A stretch of DNA of 64,000 nucleotides, from NCBI GenBank assembly GCA_910579495.1, contig CAJTVD010000009.1, forward strand, positions 6,822-70,821, written 5' to 3'. Every line of letters begins with the position of its first letter. Position 1 is the first letter of the stretch. Origin of the DNA: an uncultured Lachnospiraceae bacterium. GTDB taxonomy: Bacteria; Bacillota; Clostridia; Lachnospirales; Lachnospiraceae. The notes beneath the pieces were generated by a model, which was not told the origin of the DNA, searched no databases, and was given only the letters and a program-made list of their open reading frames with translations. A program made the position numbers and the translations under genes. Below are positions 8,497-17,167 of this stretch, piece by piece.

Positions 8497-11083
8497 CGTG
8501 AGAAATAACCAGGCGGTCAGACGCCTGGCCCAGAAAAGCTTCCGGGCTAACCGCACGCGGAACCTGGTTGCCGCCATCGCCATCATGCTCACCTCCCTGC
8601 TTTTTACCTCTGTGTTTACTATCGGGCTGGGGATCATCAAAGATGTCCAGCGCAGTGCCATGAAACAGGCGGGGGGCGATGCCCATGGCTCCATCAAAAA
8701 CATTACCCAGGAACAGTATGAGATCTTAAGCCGGCATCCTTTGGTCAAAGAACACGGCAGGGATATCGTGGTTGCTGATTCCCTGGTCAACCCTGAATTT
8801 TTAAAGCGCCATGTGGAAATGCACTATCTCGACCAAAATATGTATCCCCACTGGTTTGTAAATATCATTGACGGGAAAGAACCTGAGACGGCTGAGGAGA
8901 TCCTGATGGATAAAAAATCCATGGAACTTTTAGGGCTGGAGCCCAAAGCAGGCTGCCAGGTAGCTTTGGAAATGCAGCTTTTCCCCGGGGAAGCCCCTGT
9001 CAAACGCAGCTTCACGGTCAGCGGGGTGATGGAGCCTGCAGAAGGTATGAATGTAGGCTTTGTATTTGTCTCCCCAAAATATCTTGAAAAATATGCAGAG
9101 GAAATCCGCACAGGCTCCCTGGCGCCTTCCTGCAATACAGGCAAAATCTACATGTATGTGCTATTTGCCAATACCCATGGCATACAAAAAAAGCTGGGCC
9201 AGGTGATCACGGACAGCGGTTTCTCCACGGACAGCCAGGCACCCGGTTATATAGAGTCTAACACCAACTGGGCTTATTTGTCTGACGGCGCGGAAGGCGA
9301 CCCTGTAACCGTCCTTGGGATATCCGCTGCCCTGGCCCTGGTGATGGTGACCGGTTATCTGATCATCTATAATATTTTTCATATATCCATTATCCGGGAT
9401 ATCCGCTACTATGGGCTTTTAAAGACCATCGGCACTACCGGGCGGCAGATCAAACGGATCCTGCGCAGGCAGGCTGTGTATCTTTGTATCATTGGTACCC
9501 CTGCAGGGCTGCTCCTTGGATACCTGGCAGGCCAGATCCTGCTTCCGCTGATCATATCCGCCTCCACCCAGTCCGGCTCCCAGGCCCCGGTATCTCCCCA
9601 GCCCTGGATCTTCGCCGGCGCCACAGCCTTTACTGTAGCCACAGTGCTGATCTCCCAATGGAAACCGGGAAGGATTGCCGGAAAGGTCTCTCCTATGGAG
9701 TCCCTGCGCTATACGGACCATGGGAAAGCGTACAAAAAGCAGAAAAAGACCACTGACGGTGGGAAGCTTATCCGGATGGCTTTTTCCAACTTAGGAAGGA
9801 GCAAAAGCAGTACCGCGGTAGTTATCTGTTCCCTTTCCCTGACTGTGGTATTGATGAACAGTACCTATACCATCACCAGCTCCATTAACCGGGAAACCTT
9901 TCTGTCAAAGATGATCTTGTGTGAGGATATTATCGGAAATGCCGCCCTGTGGAATTACAAATACTATCCCCTGGATGAAAATTCAGCTGCAGAAACCAGC
10001 CTTTCGGAGAGCTTTATCTCCGCCTGCACCCAGCAGGAAGCCTTTGCAGACGGGGGCAGGATCTATCTGTCCATAACTGATGTTACTATGCCGGTAGAAA
10101 GCTGGGAGATCCCGGACCACATCCTGAAAACGGAAAGCGGGGCGCCTGCCCGTCTTACCCCTGACGGCCTTACCCCCCTTTCCGGCTACGAAAACGGTGG
10201 GTATTTTGTAGATATGCACGGGATCGATCCCTTTGTCCTTTCAAAAATGACTGTGGCCGAGGGTGAAAGGGACACTGACGTCATCTGGAAAAAGCTCCAG
10301 ACGGGAAACTACCTCATCTACGGGGCGGCAGTGGATGACCACCAGCTTGTGAAGGATGAGGAAGTCAAACATCACGCCGGGGATAAGATCACCCTCCGCT
10401 GGAGGGACGGCCAGCCAAAAGAATACGAAATCATTTCCGTTGTGAAAAAACACCAAAACAGCCTTGGCAACCGTATGTCCAGTAATTTCTCTTATTATGT
10501 TTCGGCGGAGGAATTTAAGGAAAACCTTTCGGATGTTTATCTGATGAGCTATCTTCTGGACACGAAAGAAGGGCAGGAAGACGCAATGGCAGATTTTCTT
10601 AAAGCCTATACCACGGAAATAGAACCTGCCATGTCCTATGAATCCAGGCAAAGCTTTGAAAGCGCTTTCCAGGAAATGCTGGGTATGTTTACCATTGTGG
10701 GCACAGGGCTTACCGCCATCATTGGCATGATCGGCCTGCTGAACTTTGTCAATGCCCTTCTTACCAGTATCTCCATAAGGAAACGTGAGTTCGCCATGAT
10801 GGAAGCGATCGGAATGACCAGGCGCCAGCTTGTGGGGATGCTCATGGCAGAAGGAATCTTTTACTCCCTCCTGACGGCCATTTTCTCACTGGCAGCAAGC
10901 GCTGCCTTCTCCCTGACAGCCCTCCGGGCGGCAGGAAGCGGCATCTGGTTTATCCATTACAGGTTCGTCCTCACGCCTGTTTTGGCGGCCTGCCCGGTGC
11001 TGTTGGTACTGGGGGCACTGATACCGAAAGCAGTTTATGCCCTTGGGGGCAAAGAAAGCGTTGTGGATAAACTGCGGGAATAG
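8489..11083 (+). CDS. FtsX-like ABC permease (MacB/BceB type, two FtsX domains)
   Basis: 864 residues. An N-terminal membrane helix (about 25-48) precedes an extracytoplasmic domain of about 220 residues. Three helices follow (about 270-400), then a second FtsX half whose first helix is near residue 435, a second extracytoplasmic domain, and three C-terminal helices (about 725-860). Start ATG 8489 follows AAAGGAGG and overlaps the ATPase stop by 8 nt. The size and duplicated FtsX architecture resemble clostridial peptide-efflux permeases. Substrate unknown. Confidence 0.9.
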   Translation: MRNVRNNQAVRRLAQKSFRANRTRNLVAAIAIMLTSLLFTSVFTIGLGIIKDVQRSAMKQAGGDAHGSIKNITQEQYEILSRHPLVKEHGRDIVVADSLVNPEFLKRHVEMHYLDQNMYPHWFVNIIDGKEPETAEEILMDKKSMELLGLEPKAGCQVALEMQLFPGEAPVKRSFTVSGVMEPAEGMNVGFVFVSPKYLEKYAEEIRTGSLAPSCNTGKIYMYVLFANTHGIQKKLGQVITDSGFSTDSQAPGYIESNTNWAYLSDGAEGDPVTVLGISAALALVMVTGYLIIYNIFHISIIRDIRYYGLLKTIGTTGRQIKRILRRQAVYLCIIGTPAGLLLGYLAGQILLPLIISASTQSGSQAPVSPQPWIFAGATAFTVATVLISQWKPGRIAGKVSPMESLRYTDHGKAYKKQKKTTDGGKLIRMAFSNLGRSKSSTAVVICSLSLTVVLMNSTYTITSSINRETFLSKMILCEDIIGNAALWNYKYYPLDENSAAETSLSESFISACTQQEAFADGGRIYLSITDVTMPVESWEIPDHILKTESGAPARLTPDGLTPLSGYENGGYFVDMHGIDPFVLSKMTVAEGERDTDVIWKKLQTGNYLIYGAAVDDHQLVKDEEVKHHAGDKITLRWRDGQPKEYEIISVVKKHQNSLGNRMSSNFSYYVSAEEFKENLSDVYLMSYLLDTKEGQEDAMADFLKAYTTEIEPAMSYESRQSFESAFQEMLGMFTIVGTGLTAIIGMIGLLNFVNALLTSISIRKREFAMMEAIGMTRRQLVGMLMAEGIFYSLLTAIFSLAASAAFSLTALRAAGSGIWFIHYRFVLTPVLAACPVLLVLGALIPKAVYALGGKESVVDKLRE

Positions 11084-11090
11084 ATTTTTT

Positions 11091-11133
11091 ACAGGGAAGG
11101 GCAAATCATTCTGCCCTTCCCTGTGGTTCTTTT
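11091..11133 (+). terminator. Terminator between the permease and the convergent PLD gene
   Basis: A perfect 13-bp stem ACAGGGAAGGGCA/TGCCCTTCCCTGT (11091-11103 / 11112-11124) is followed by GGTTCTTTT on the plus strand. The T-tract suits the plus-strand permease operon. On the minus strand the stem is followed by A residues, so it is a poor terminator for the PLD gene. Confidence 0.8.
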
Positions 11134-12499
11134 ATAAGATACCAAACCTTTCCTTCACCTCTCTGGCAAGGGAAGCATCCTCAATCAAAATTGCCCCTTC
11201 ATACCGAAACTGGATACCAGTGTAATTATTTTGTTCTCCTCCGTCATAGGAAAGCAGGTTATAGCTCCCAATCAGTGTATATTTTCCGTCATAGGATAAA
11301 ATCTTTTCGTGGGTCCCTTCTTTCACATAAAATATTTTCACAAAGGAACAGCCTGAAAATATTTGTTGTAATTTTTTTGCCATGGCCAGGGATCTCCATT
11401 CCCTATCCCCTTTATTGGGGGCATCCTGGTATTCTTTACACCTCTGCCCCATCTCGACTTCAGAAATGTATCCATAGCCTATGGTAACCATTACCCCCCG
11501 GCTAACAGCCCCCCTGATCTTTGCAATGAAATCATCGTTGACCACACGTCTGTTCATCCATGGGGAAATAATAAAAATTTCTTTTTCAGCCTCATCCATT
11601 ACTTTCAACAGTAATTCACGTATTTCTCTGTTCTGTAAATAGTGGTGCTGCTGCTGTCCCCCCTGGCAATAGGGCAATAAGCCATTCTCCCTGGCAAAGC
11701 AGCTTTGGACAATTTCCAGATGCTTTTCTGCCTGCATCAGTTCCAGCACTTCCCGCCGCCGGAACTTTTTCAGCAGCGCTTCCCCCAGCATAGTGTCCAG
11801 TTGGTCCGATACACTGTCATAAAATGCAAACAATACCTGCTTCTGGCCGTTTTCATAAAATAGAATCTCTTCCTCCTGATAAGCAATGGTTTTGTAATCC
11901 AATAGCTGCACAGAAATTATATGTGTCCCATATTCCTCCTCAAGAGCCTGTCTGGCCTGGGCATGGTTCTCAATATCCGGCTTTGCAACAGTCTTCACCG
12001 GCACAAGCCTGATAACGCCCTCTGGTACTTCCGCCTTAAGCTCCGGTTTGTGTATATGCCACTTTCCTGTAATCCCATTGAAGTATACGGGATACTCATC
12101 TACCATGGCCTCCTTTTTGGATTTCCTATGAAAAAAATCCCTTCCCTTTTCCGTAAAAACAAATTTTTTGCCTGTCTGGGCAAGTATACCCGCCATGGAC
12201 AGCCCATACATTTCTCCTTCTGTGATTTCTTTGTCCAGTGATAAAACAAAGCTGATATCCTCTAACGTATCAATGCCGCCCAGGATACACTTACATACGG
12301 TCTTATCCAATTCTGACATGGGCTGTTCCCTTTCGCACCTGCATTTTAAGGTACACAAAAACCAGGGCACATATACCCCTGCCGATGTACAAAGCTGATA
12401 GCCCTCCTCCTCATATAATCCCTCATACCGCTGCCTGCCCATAGCAGCGGATTCCTCCAAAAAATCACCCCACATATCTGTCACTTTGAATACCCCCAT
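11132..12499 (-). CDS. Phospholipase D-family protein (putative nuclease), last gene of the dynamin-helicase operon
   Basis: 455 residues. One clear HKD motif sits near residue 395: H-E-K, then Asp five residues later and GSYN, i.e. HxKx4Dx6GS. A second half with ISPWMNRRVV near 315 has no full HKD, so the active form may be a dimer, as in Nuc-type nucleases. The N-terminal third holds a Cys-rich stretch and a possible winged helix. The gene overlaps the helicase 3' end by 35 nt, implying coupling; no good ribosome site precedes ATG 12499, and ATG 12475 is possible. PLD domains beside SF1 helicases occur in Mokosh-type phage defence, so a nuclease role is inferred. Confidence 0.85.
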   Translation of the reverse strand: MGVFKVTDMWGDFLEESAAMGRQRYEGLYEEEGYQLCTSAGVYVPWFLCTLKCRCEREQPMSELDKTVCKCILGGIDTLEDISFVLSLDKEITEGEMYGLSMAGILAQTGKKFVFTEKGRDFFHRKSKKEAMVDEYPVYFNGITGKWHIHKPELKAEVPEGVIRLVPVKTVAKPDIENHAQARQALEEEYGTHIISVQLLDYKTIAYQEEEILFYENGQKQVLFAFYDSVSDQLDTMLGEALLKKFRRREVLELMQAEKHLEIVQSCFARENGLLPYCQGGQQQHHYLQNREIRELLLKVMDEAEKEIFIISPWMNRRVVNDDFIAKIRGAVSRGVMVTIGYGYISEVEMGQRCKEYQDAPNKGDREWRSLAMAKKLQQIFSGCSFVKIFYVKEGTHEKILSYDGKYTLIGSYNLLSYDGGEQNNYTGIQFRYEGAILIEDASLAREVKERFGIL

Positions 12500-15341
12500 G
12501 GATCTTTATATAATGGTACAGCCTGCCAAGTATCCCTGCACTTTCCTGCTTCATCAATCCACCCCTGCCTGCCACATAGCAATATTCCTGCGCCCTTGAC
12601 ACTGCCACATTTACCCGGTTTTCATCCCGCATAAAATCCGAGACCCTGGCACTTCTGACTGTATTGAATATGATAGTATGTTTTTCCCTGCCCTGGAAAG
12701 CATCCACTGTACTGCATTCCACATGGATATTTTTAAACGTTACTGCCTTTAACAATCCATTAATGTAATCTGCCTGTGCCTTGTAAATACAGATAATACC
12801 CACGCTTATGCCCTGTGTGTACTCGCCGTCAAGCTTAACCGCCAGTTTCATGACTGTCTCCGCCTCTGGTACATTTATAAACGAAGTCCCTCTTTTTTCC
12901 TCCCGGGAATTTTCACAGTCTATCCAGGACAAAGCCAAGGGTGTTTCCGATTCCTTTTCGCATATCAGCCCCCCTTCATAAAAATTCTCTGATATAAATT
13001 CTGAAATGTTTTTTTGCATCCGGTACTGCCTGTTCAGCATGATCTTATATTCCTTGGGAACAATTTCCTCATATAGCCATTTAAACAGGATATGCTCCTT
13101 CATTTCCTTGATCTGCTCTTTGCCCAGTTCCTCTTTCAGTTCTTCTGTTTCCAGCATAGGGTATAGCTGCTTATGGTCACCTACCAGGATCAATTTCCTG
13201 CCCCTTACCATGGGAATCAGGATATCCATCATATTGCATTTGGCGGCCTCATCAATGATCACATAATCATACTCCATTTCTGCAAATCCTCCCCTATCCT
13301 GGGAAGCGATTCCCGAACAGGTAGCAAAAACAGCATTAGTTTTTCTCATATATATTTTTTCAATTTCTTCTTTTGTCTCTATGTACTCTGTGGCTTTCAT
13401 CCATTCCTTCCGGATATCCCTGCTAATTTCCCATAATTTTTGTTTATGCTCATAATCCGCCGCAAGAAAAGCCATCTCTTCCTCCATAGCCGTTTTTAAT
13501 GCCGCCCTTTGCCCCTCCAGGACCTGCATATCCAAAATACATGCTTTTGTTTGATGCACAGCGGCCATCAGGGAACCCCTGTCACCCAAAATATCCGCAA
13601 GCTCCTGCCGCCTGCGCCCATACCTGCGCATTTTCCGTTTATAAGCGCCCACCAATATCTCATAGCTGTTTTGGGCAAGGCTGCCGGCTACTTCCTCCCT
13701 GTCCTTTTCTACTTTCTTCAGTCGGCGTTTCAGGGATGCCACATCAGGCCGGAGCGCACCGTCCGCCGCCTTCATTCCCGATTCCATAAAACTCCCTTCC
13801 CCAAGGTATAGTTGTTCCTGTAGCTCTGCCCTTTCTTTTTCCAGCCTCAGCAGTTTGTCCTTCAAGGCCATATGGCACTCCCTTTCCTTTTCGATCCGGC
13901 TGTGCATATCGTTGACTTCACTGACCAGCCCTTCAAACTGGGCGGCCATCTCCAGCAGCTTATCCGGGCTGAGATCCCTAGGCAGGGATTCCTGGCTCTT
14001 CCTGATTTCCTCTGCCAGCATGCCATCCCTTTTTTTCCATTTCTCCCGGCATTGGGCAATGAGGCTCCCCGGCGCCACCCCCTGCCTGTCAAGCTCTGCA
14101 TTCCGCTCCCTGGCATTTGCCAAAATGGTTTCCGCAATCCTGCCCGGCGTAAAAGGAAGGCTTGCCTTATCCATTCTTTCTTCCCTGCCAAACCGCACCG
14201 GCACAATGCCTCCCATATGCTGGATGCGCTCCAATACATTATCTACCGCAGTATTCGTCTCGGAGGAAACTAAGACCTTCATGGATCTTTGGATGGCATA
14301 CCGGACAATCTCCGTTATGATCGTTGTCTTCCCAGTCCCTGGCGGCCCCTGTATCAGGTAAAGGTCCGGGGCATTCACCGCCCCCGTAAAGGCCTCCTTC
14401 TGCCGGACATTGGCACCGAACAGCCCGCAGGTCTCTTTCAGGGTAATCTCCGTTTCACGCCCTTCCGGGTCCTGGAAAGGAAATCTTCCCATAATAATAT
14501 CCCTGATGTTTTTATTGGCTGCTTCATTCTGGAAAAGGATCTTCATGGCTTCCTTCTGTCTTTTCAGCCTTGCCAGCTTCCCAAAATCAATGATACGGAT
14601 CCTTTTGATCCTTCCTATCTGCTTATCAGCATAAGCCTTCAGTATATCATGTTTTTCGCATACCACTGTAAGAAGCCCGGCCCGGCAGTCAACAAAAGAG
14701 GCCTTCCCTAAGTACCGAAACCGTTCTTCCCCCTGAAACAGTGCGCAGACATCCGTCCCTTCCTGATATACGCCGGAAAGCTCCCCGGCATAGATGGAAA
14801 AGATATTGTTTTCCAGTAGCACCTTCCCTATTTCCCTTTCGGAGGCTGCCTCCGCCCTCTCTTCCAGTTCCCTTAATTTACTGTTATACAGATCCCAGGT
14901 CTTCCATTTTCCCTCGAACTCATAGTATTCCCTGTAGCTTGCCTTTACCTCCTCCAGAAAATCTGAAATATCCTCCCCCTTTCCGATATTAAGGCGGTAA
15001 GCGTCCTGGGCCAGGATGATATCCCATTTTCCCGGCAGGTCAAGAGTCTGGGCCAGCCTCTCGGCATATTCAGAGGGCTTCTGGAAAAACAGAAGCCTTT
15101 TGCCATAAAAACAGTTTTCATGTTTTCTGTCCTGCTCCATGGCCAGCATACAGTTTTTTCCCACCAAATAGTAAGATGTCCCCTCCCTGCACCGGTCTAA
15201 CAATTTGTAAACGCCGTCAAAGGACAGCAGGTCCAAAGGATAACTGTCAAAAGCTTTTGTATAGCCATACTGCCTGGAAATGGTTTCATATTTTTCTTTC
15301 AATACTTCCGTGGCAGCTTTGCTGAGAATGATATGGTTCAA
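12465..15341 (-). CDS. Superfamily 1 helicase (COG1112/UPF1-like), coupled to the PLD protein
   Basis: 958 residues. Motif I GPPGTGKTT (about 330), motif II IIDEAA (about 695), motif III GDHKQL (about 722), QYRM, motif V DAFQGRE (about 882) and motif VI NVAVSRAQ (about 915) define a UPF1/DNA2-like SF1 helicase. Between motifs Ia and II lies a charged, probably coiled-coil insertion of about 250 residues. The N-terminal 300 residues resemble no domain I can name. The start is TTG 15341, chosen because AAAGGAG lies six bases upstream; there is no nearby ATG. It lies 14 bp after the second dynamin gene. COG1112 helicases with PLD nucleases are known from the Mokosh antiphage system. Confidence 0.9.
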   Translation of the reverse strand: MNHIILSKAATEVLKEKYETISRQYGYTKAFDSYPLDLLSFDGVYKLLDRCREGTSYYLVGKNCMLAMEQDRKHENCFYGKRLLFFQKPSEYAERLAQTLDLPGKWDIILAQDAYRLNIGKGEDISDFLEEVKASYREYYEFEGKWKTWDLYNSKLRELEERAEAASEREIGKVLLENNIFSIYAGELSGVYQEGTDVCALFQGEERFRYLGKASFVDCRAGLLTVVCEKHDILKAYADKQIGRIKRIRIIDFGKLARLKRQKEAMKILFQNEAANKNIRDIIMGRFPFQDPEGRETEITLKETCGLFGANVRQKEAFTGAVNAPDLYLIQGPPGTGKTTIITEIVRYAIQRSMKVLVSSETNTAVDNVLERIQHMGGIVPVRFGREERMDKASLPFTPGRIAETILANARERNAELDRQGVAPGSLIAQCREKWKKRDGMLAEEIRKSQESLPRDLSPDKLLEMAAQFEGLVSEVNDMHSRIEKERECHMALKDKLLRLEKERAELQEQLYLGEGSFMESGMKAADGALRPDVASLKRRLKKVEKDREEVAGSLAQNSYEILVGAYKRKMRRYGRRRQELADILGDRGSLMAAVHQTKACILDMQVLEGQRAALKTAMEEEMAFLAADYEHKQKLWEISRDIRKEWMKATEYIETKEEIEKIYMRKTNAVFATCSGIASQDRGGFAEMEYDYVIIDEAAKCNMMDILIPMVRGRKLILVGDHKQLYPMLETEELKEELGKEQIKEMKEHILFKWLYEEIVPKEYKIMLNRQYRMQKNISEFISENFYEGGLICEKESETPLALSWIDCENSREEKRGTSFINVPEAETVMKLAVKLDGEYTQGISVGIICIYKAQADYINGLLKAVTFKNIHVECSTVDAFQGREKHTIIFNTVRSARVSDFMRDENRVNVAVSRAQEYCYVAGRGGLMKQESAGILGRLYHYIKIHGGIQSDRYVG

Positions 15342-15355
15342 TTCAGGCTCCTTTC

Positions 15356-17167
15356 CTATACTCCCTCTGTTTCCTCCATCCGGGGCGGCATGGGAATATC
15401 GCCATAGCCCAGCGTAGCAATTTCCCTGTCCAGGCTGCCAAGATATTCATCCAGCCTTTTGCAGAACGCCCCATAAGAAGGCTCCGTAAAATCAAAACTA
15501 AACAATCCAGCTTTCTCCTTATAAAGGCTGCAGCGCTCATAAAAGTAATGGTCTGTACACGCATATAAGGCATCTTCCAGTTCCTTTTTGCAGGCAGTAG
15601 CCGCTTTCACCACAGCATGGCATAAATCTTCAATGGACTCCTGCTTTTTTCTGGCATCCTCTTCTATTTTCCTGGCACTGATCTTATTTTTATCCCCCAA
15701 AAAGCCCACCAGCCCCACACCAATAGCAATAGGCACCGCCGCAGGCAATGCACTGGCAAAGGTAACGGTTGCCGCGGCTGGCCCCAGCCATGCGGCATAT
15801 CCCGCAAAAGCCACGCCAACGGCAGCCCCCCTTTTAATCCATGTGTGGGCCGCTTCCTCCTGGGATAAGCTTCCCTCCTCCTGGCCTTCCTGGGAATAGA
15901 CTGGCTTGTCGTACTGGAAATCAATCAGCACCTGGGAAGCCTTCACCATTAGCCTGTTTTCTATCACTTCCCATTTCTTGCTGATAAACTCCGCCATTTC
16001 CTGGTACTTATGCTCAATCACATCTGTCAGGTATCCTTCATCCCTGTACTGTCCAAAAAGACTTTCCAGTTGCGCCCCTTTGGCTCCCATCAGGTTTGCC
16101 CTTTCATCCCTGTACAGTTCCTTTTGGATCCAGTCCTCCAATTCCGTATGGACCGCTTTTTTGATCATCCTGTTAATACTGGCAAACTGAGCCAATTCAT
16201 TATCATAATAGTTTTTTCTCTTTTGGATGCGCTCACTCATCCTTAAATGGACTTCCCGTTCTCTCTGGAGCTGGTAATACTGCGTCTGGTCCACACTGTG
16301 CTTTTTTTCTTCCCCCAAGTCCCCGATACATTCCAGGACCTTCAAAAAGCCTGTCTGTTCCATCCAGCCCGCCCTGTTTTGTGTGATCCCCTCCCATGCA
16401 TTGGCTGAAGAAACATAAAAAATTTCTTCAAATATATTTCCATAGTTTTTTTTCACATATTCTTCTATTTCCCTGCGCTCATCCGGGGAATCCACTTTAT
16501 TGATAATGCCAATCATAGGTTTGCCGGAAAGCCTGATCTTATCAATACAGTCATTTACTGCTTCCCCGCCCAGGTTCCTGCTGTTGATCACCCACAAAAT
16601 GTAATCCGCCTGGGCAACATACCGGTTTGTCACATCATGGTTTTTGGCCGTAACGGACAAAAGCCCTGGTGTATCCACAAAGATAATATCCTTTAACAGG
16701 TTGCTGCCTGCCCCGATCTCAATTTTCCCATACCGGGAGAAGTCTGCCCCCTTCTCCAATTGTTCTTCCGTCCAGCCAAGGAACTCCTTATGGGTAATAT
16801 CCATAACCACCTTTCCCTCCAGATCCAGCACATGGACATATTCTTCTTCCGAATAGGAAATCTCTGATACCACTGCCGTAGCCTCAAGAATGTCTGTATA
16901 GGCAACCTCTTTCCCTACGCAGACATTTACAAAGGTAGACTTCCCCGCCTTGACTTCCCCCATAACAGCAATCCTTACCGCCTGTCCCTGATTACTCTCC
17001 ATAGCCCCAAACATATTTTCTATGTCCTTTAAGATGGTGCGTACCTGGAGCTTCCGGCGGTTCTCCCCCACCTCCCCCTCAAGCCCATCATCCTCAAAGA
17101 CAGATAACTGCCCTTCTTTAAGGCTGTTTATATTCTCCCTGATTGGAGAGCTTTTTATATCAAACAT
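15356..17167 (-). CDS. Dynamin-like GTPase B
   Basis: 603 residues. GTPase motifs are intact: G1 GEVKAGKST (about 70-78), G3 DTPG (165-168) and G4 NKVD (223-226). A helical region follows, and a hydrophobic Gly/Ala-rich stretch at about 442-490 could be a membrane-inserting paddle or two helices, as in bacterial dynamins. The C-terminal helices would complete the stalk. The start ATG 17167 overlaps the previous dynamin gene by 8 nt. Paired dynamins are typical of bacterial membrane-remodelling systems (LeoABC, DynA) and of the Eleos defence system; a role in membrane integrity during infection is inferred. Confidence 0.88.
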   Translation of the reverse strand: MFDIKSSPIRENINSLKEGQLSVFEDDGLEGEVGENRRKLQVRTILKDIENMFGAMESNQGQAVRIAVMGEVKAGKSTFVNVCVGKEVAYTDILEATAVVSEISYSEEEYVHVLDLEGKVVMDITHKEFLGWTEEQLEKGADFSRYGKIEIGAGSNLLKDIIFVDTPGLLSVTAKNHDVTNRYVAQADYILWVINSRNLGGEAVNDCIDKIRLSGKPMIGIINKVDSPDERREIEEYVKKNYGNIFEEIFYVSSANAWEGITQNRAGWMEQTGFLKVLECIGDLGEEKKHSVDQTQYYQLQREREVHLRMSERIQKRKNYYDNELAQFASINRMIKKAVHTELEDWIQKELYRDERANLMGAKGAQLESLFGQYRDEGYLTDVIEHKYQEMAEFISKKWEVIENRLMVKASQVLIDFQYDKPVYSQEGQEEGSLSQEEAAHTWIKRGAAVGVAFAGYAAWLGPAAATVTFASALPAAVPIAIGVGLVGFLGDKNKISARKIEEDARKKQESIEDLCHAVVKAATACKKELEDALYACTDHYFYERCSLYKEKAGLFSFDFTEPSYGAFCKRLDEYLGSLDREIATLGYGDIPMPPRMEETEGV

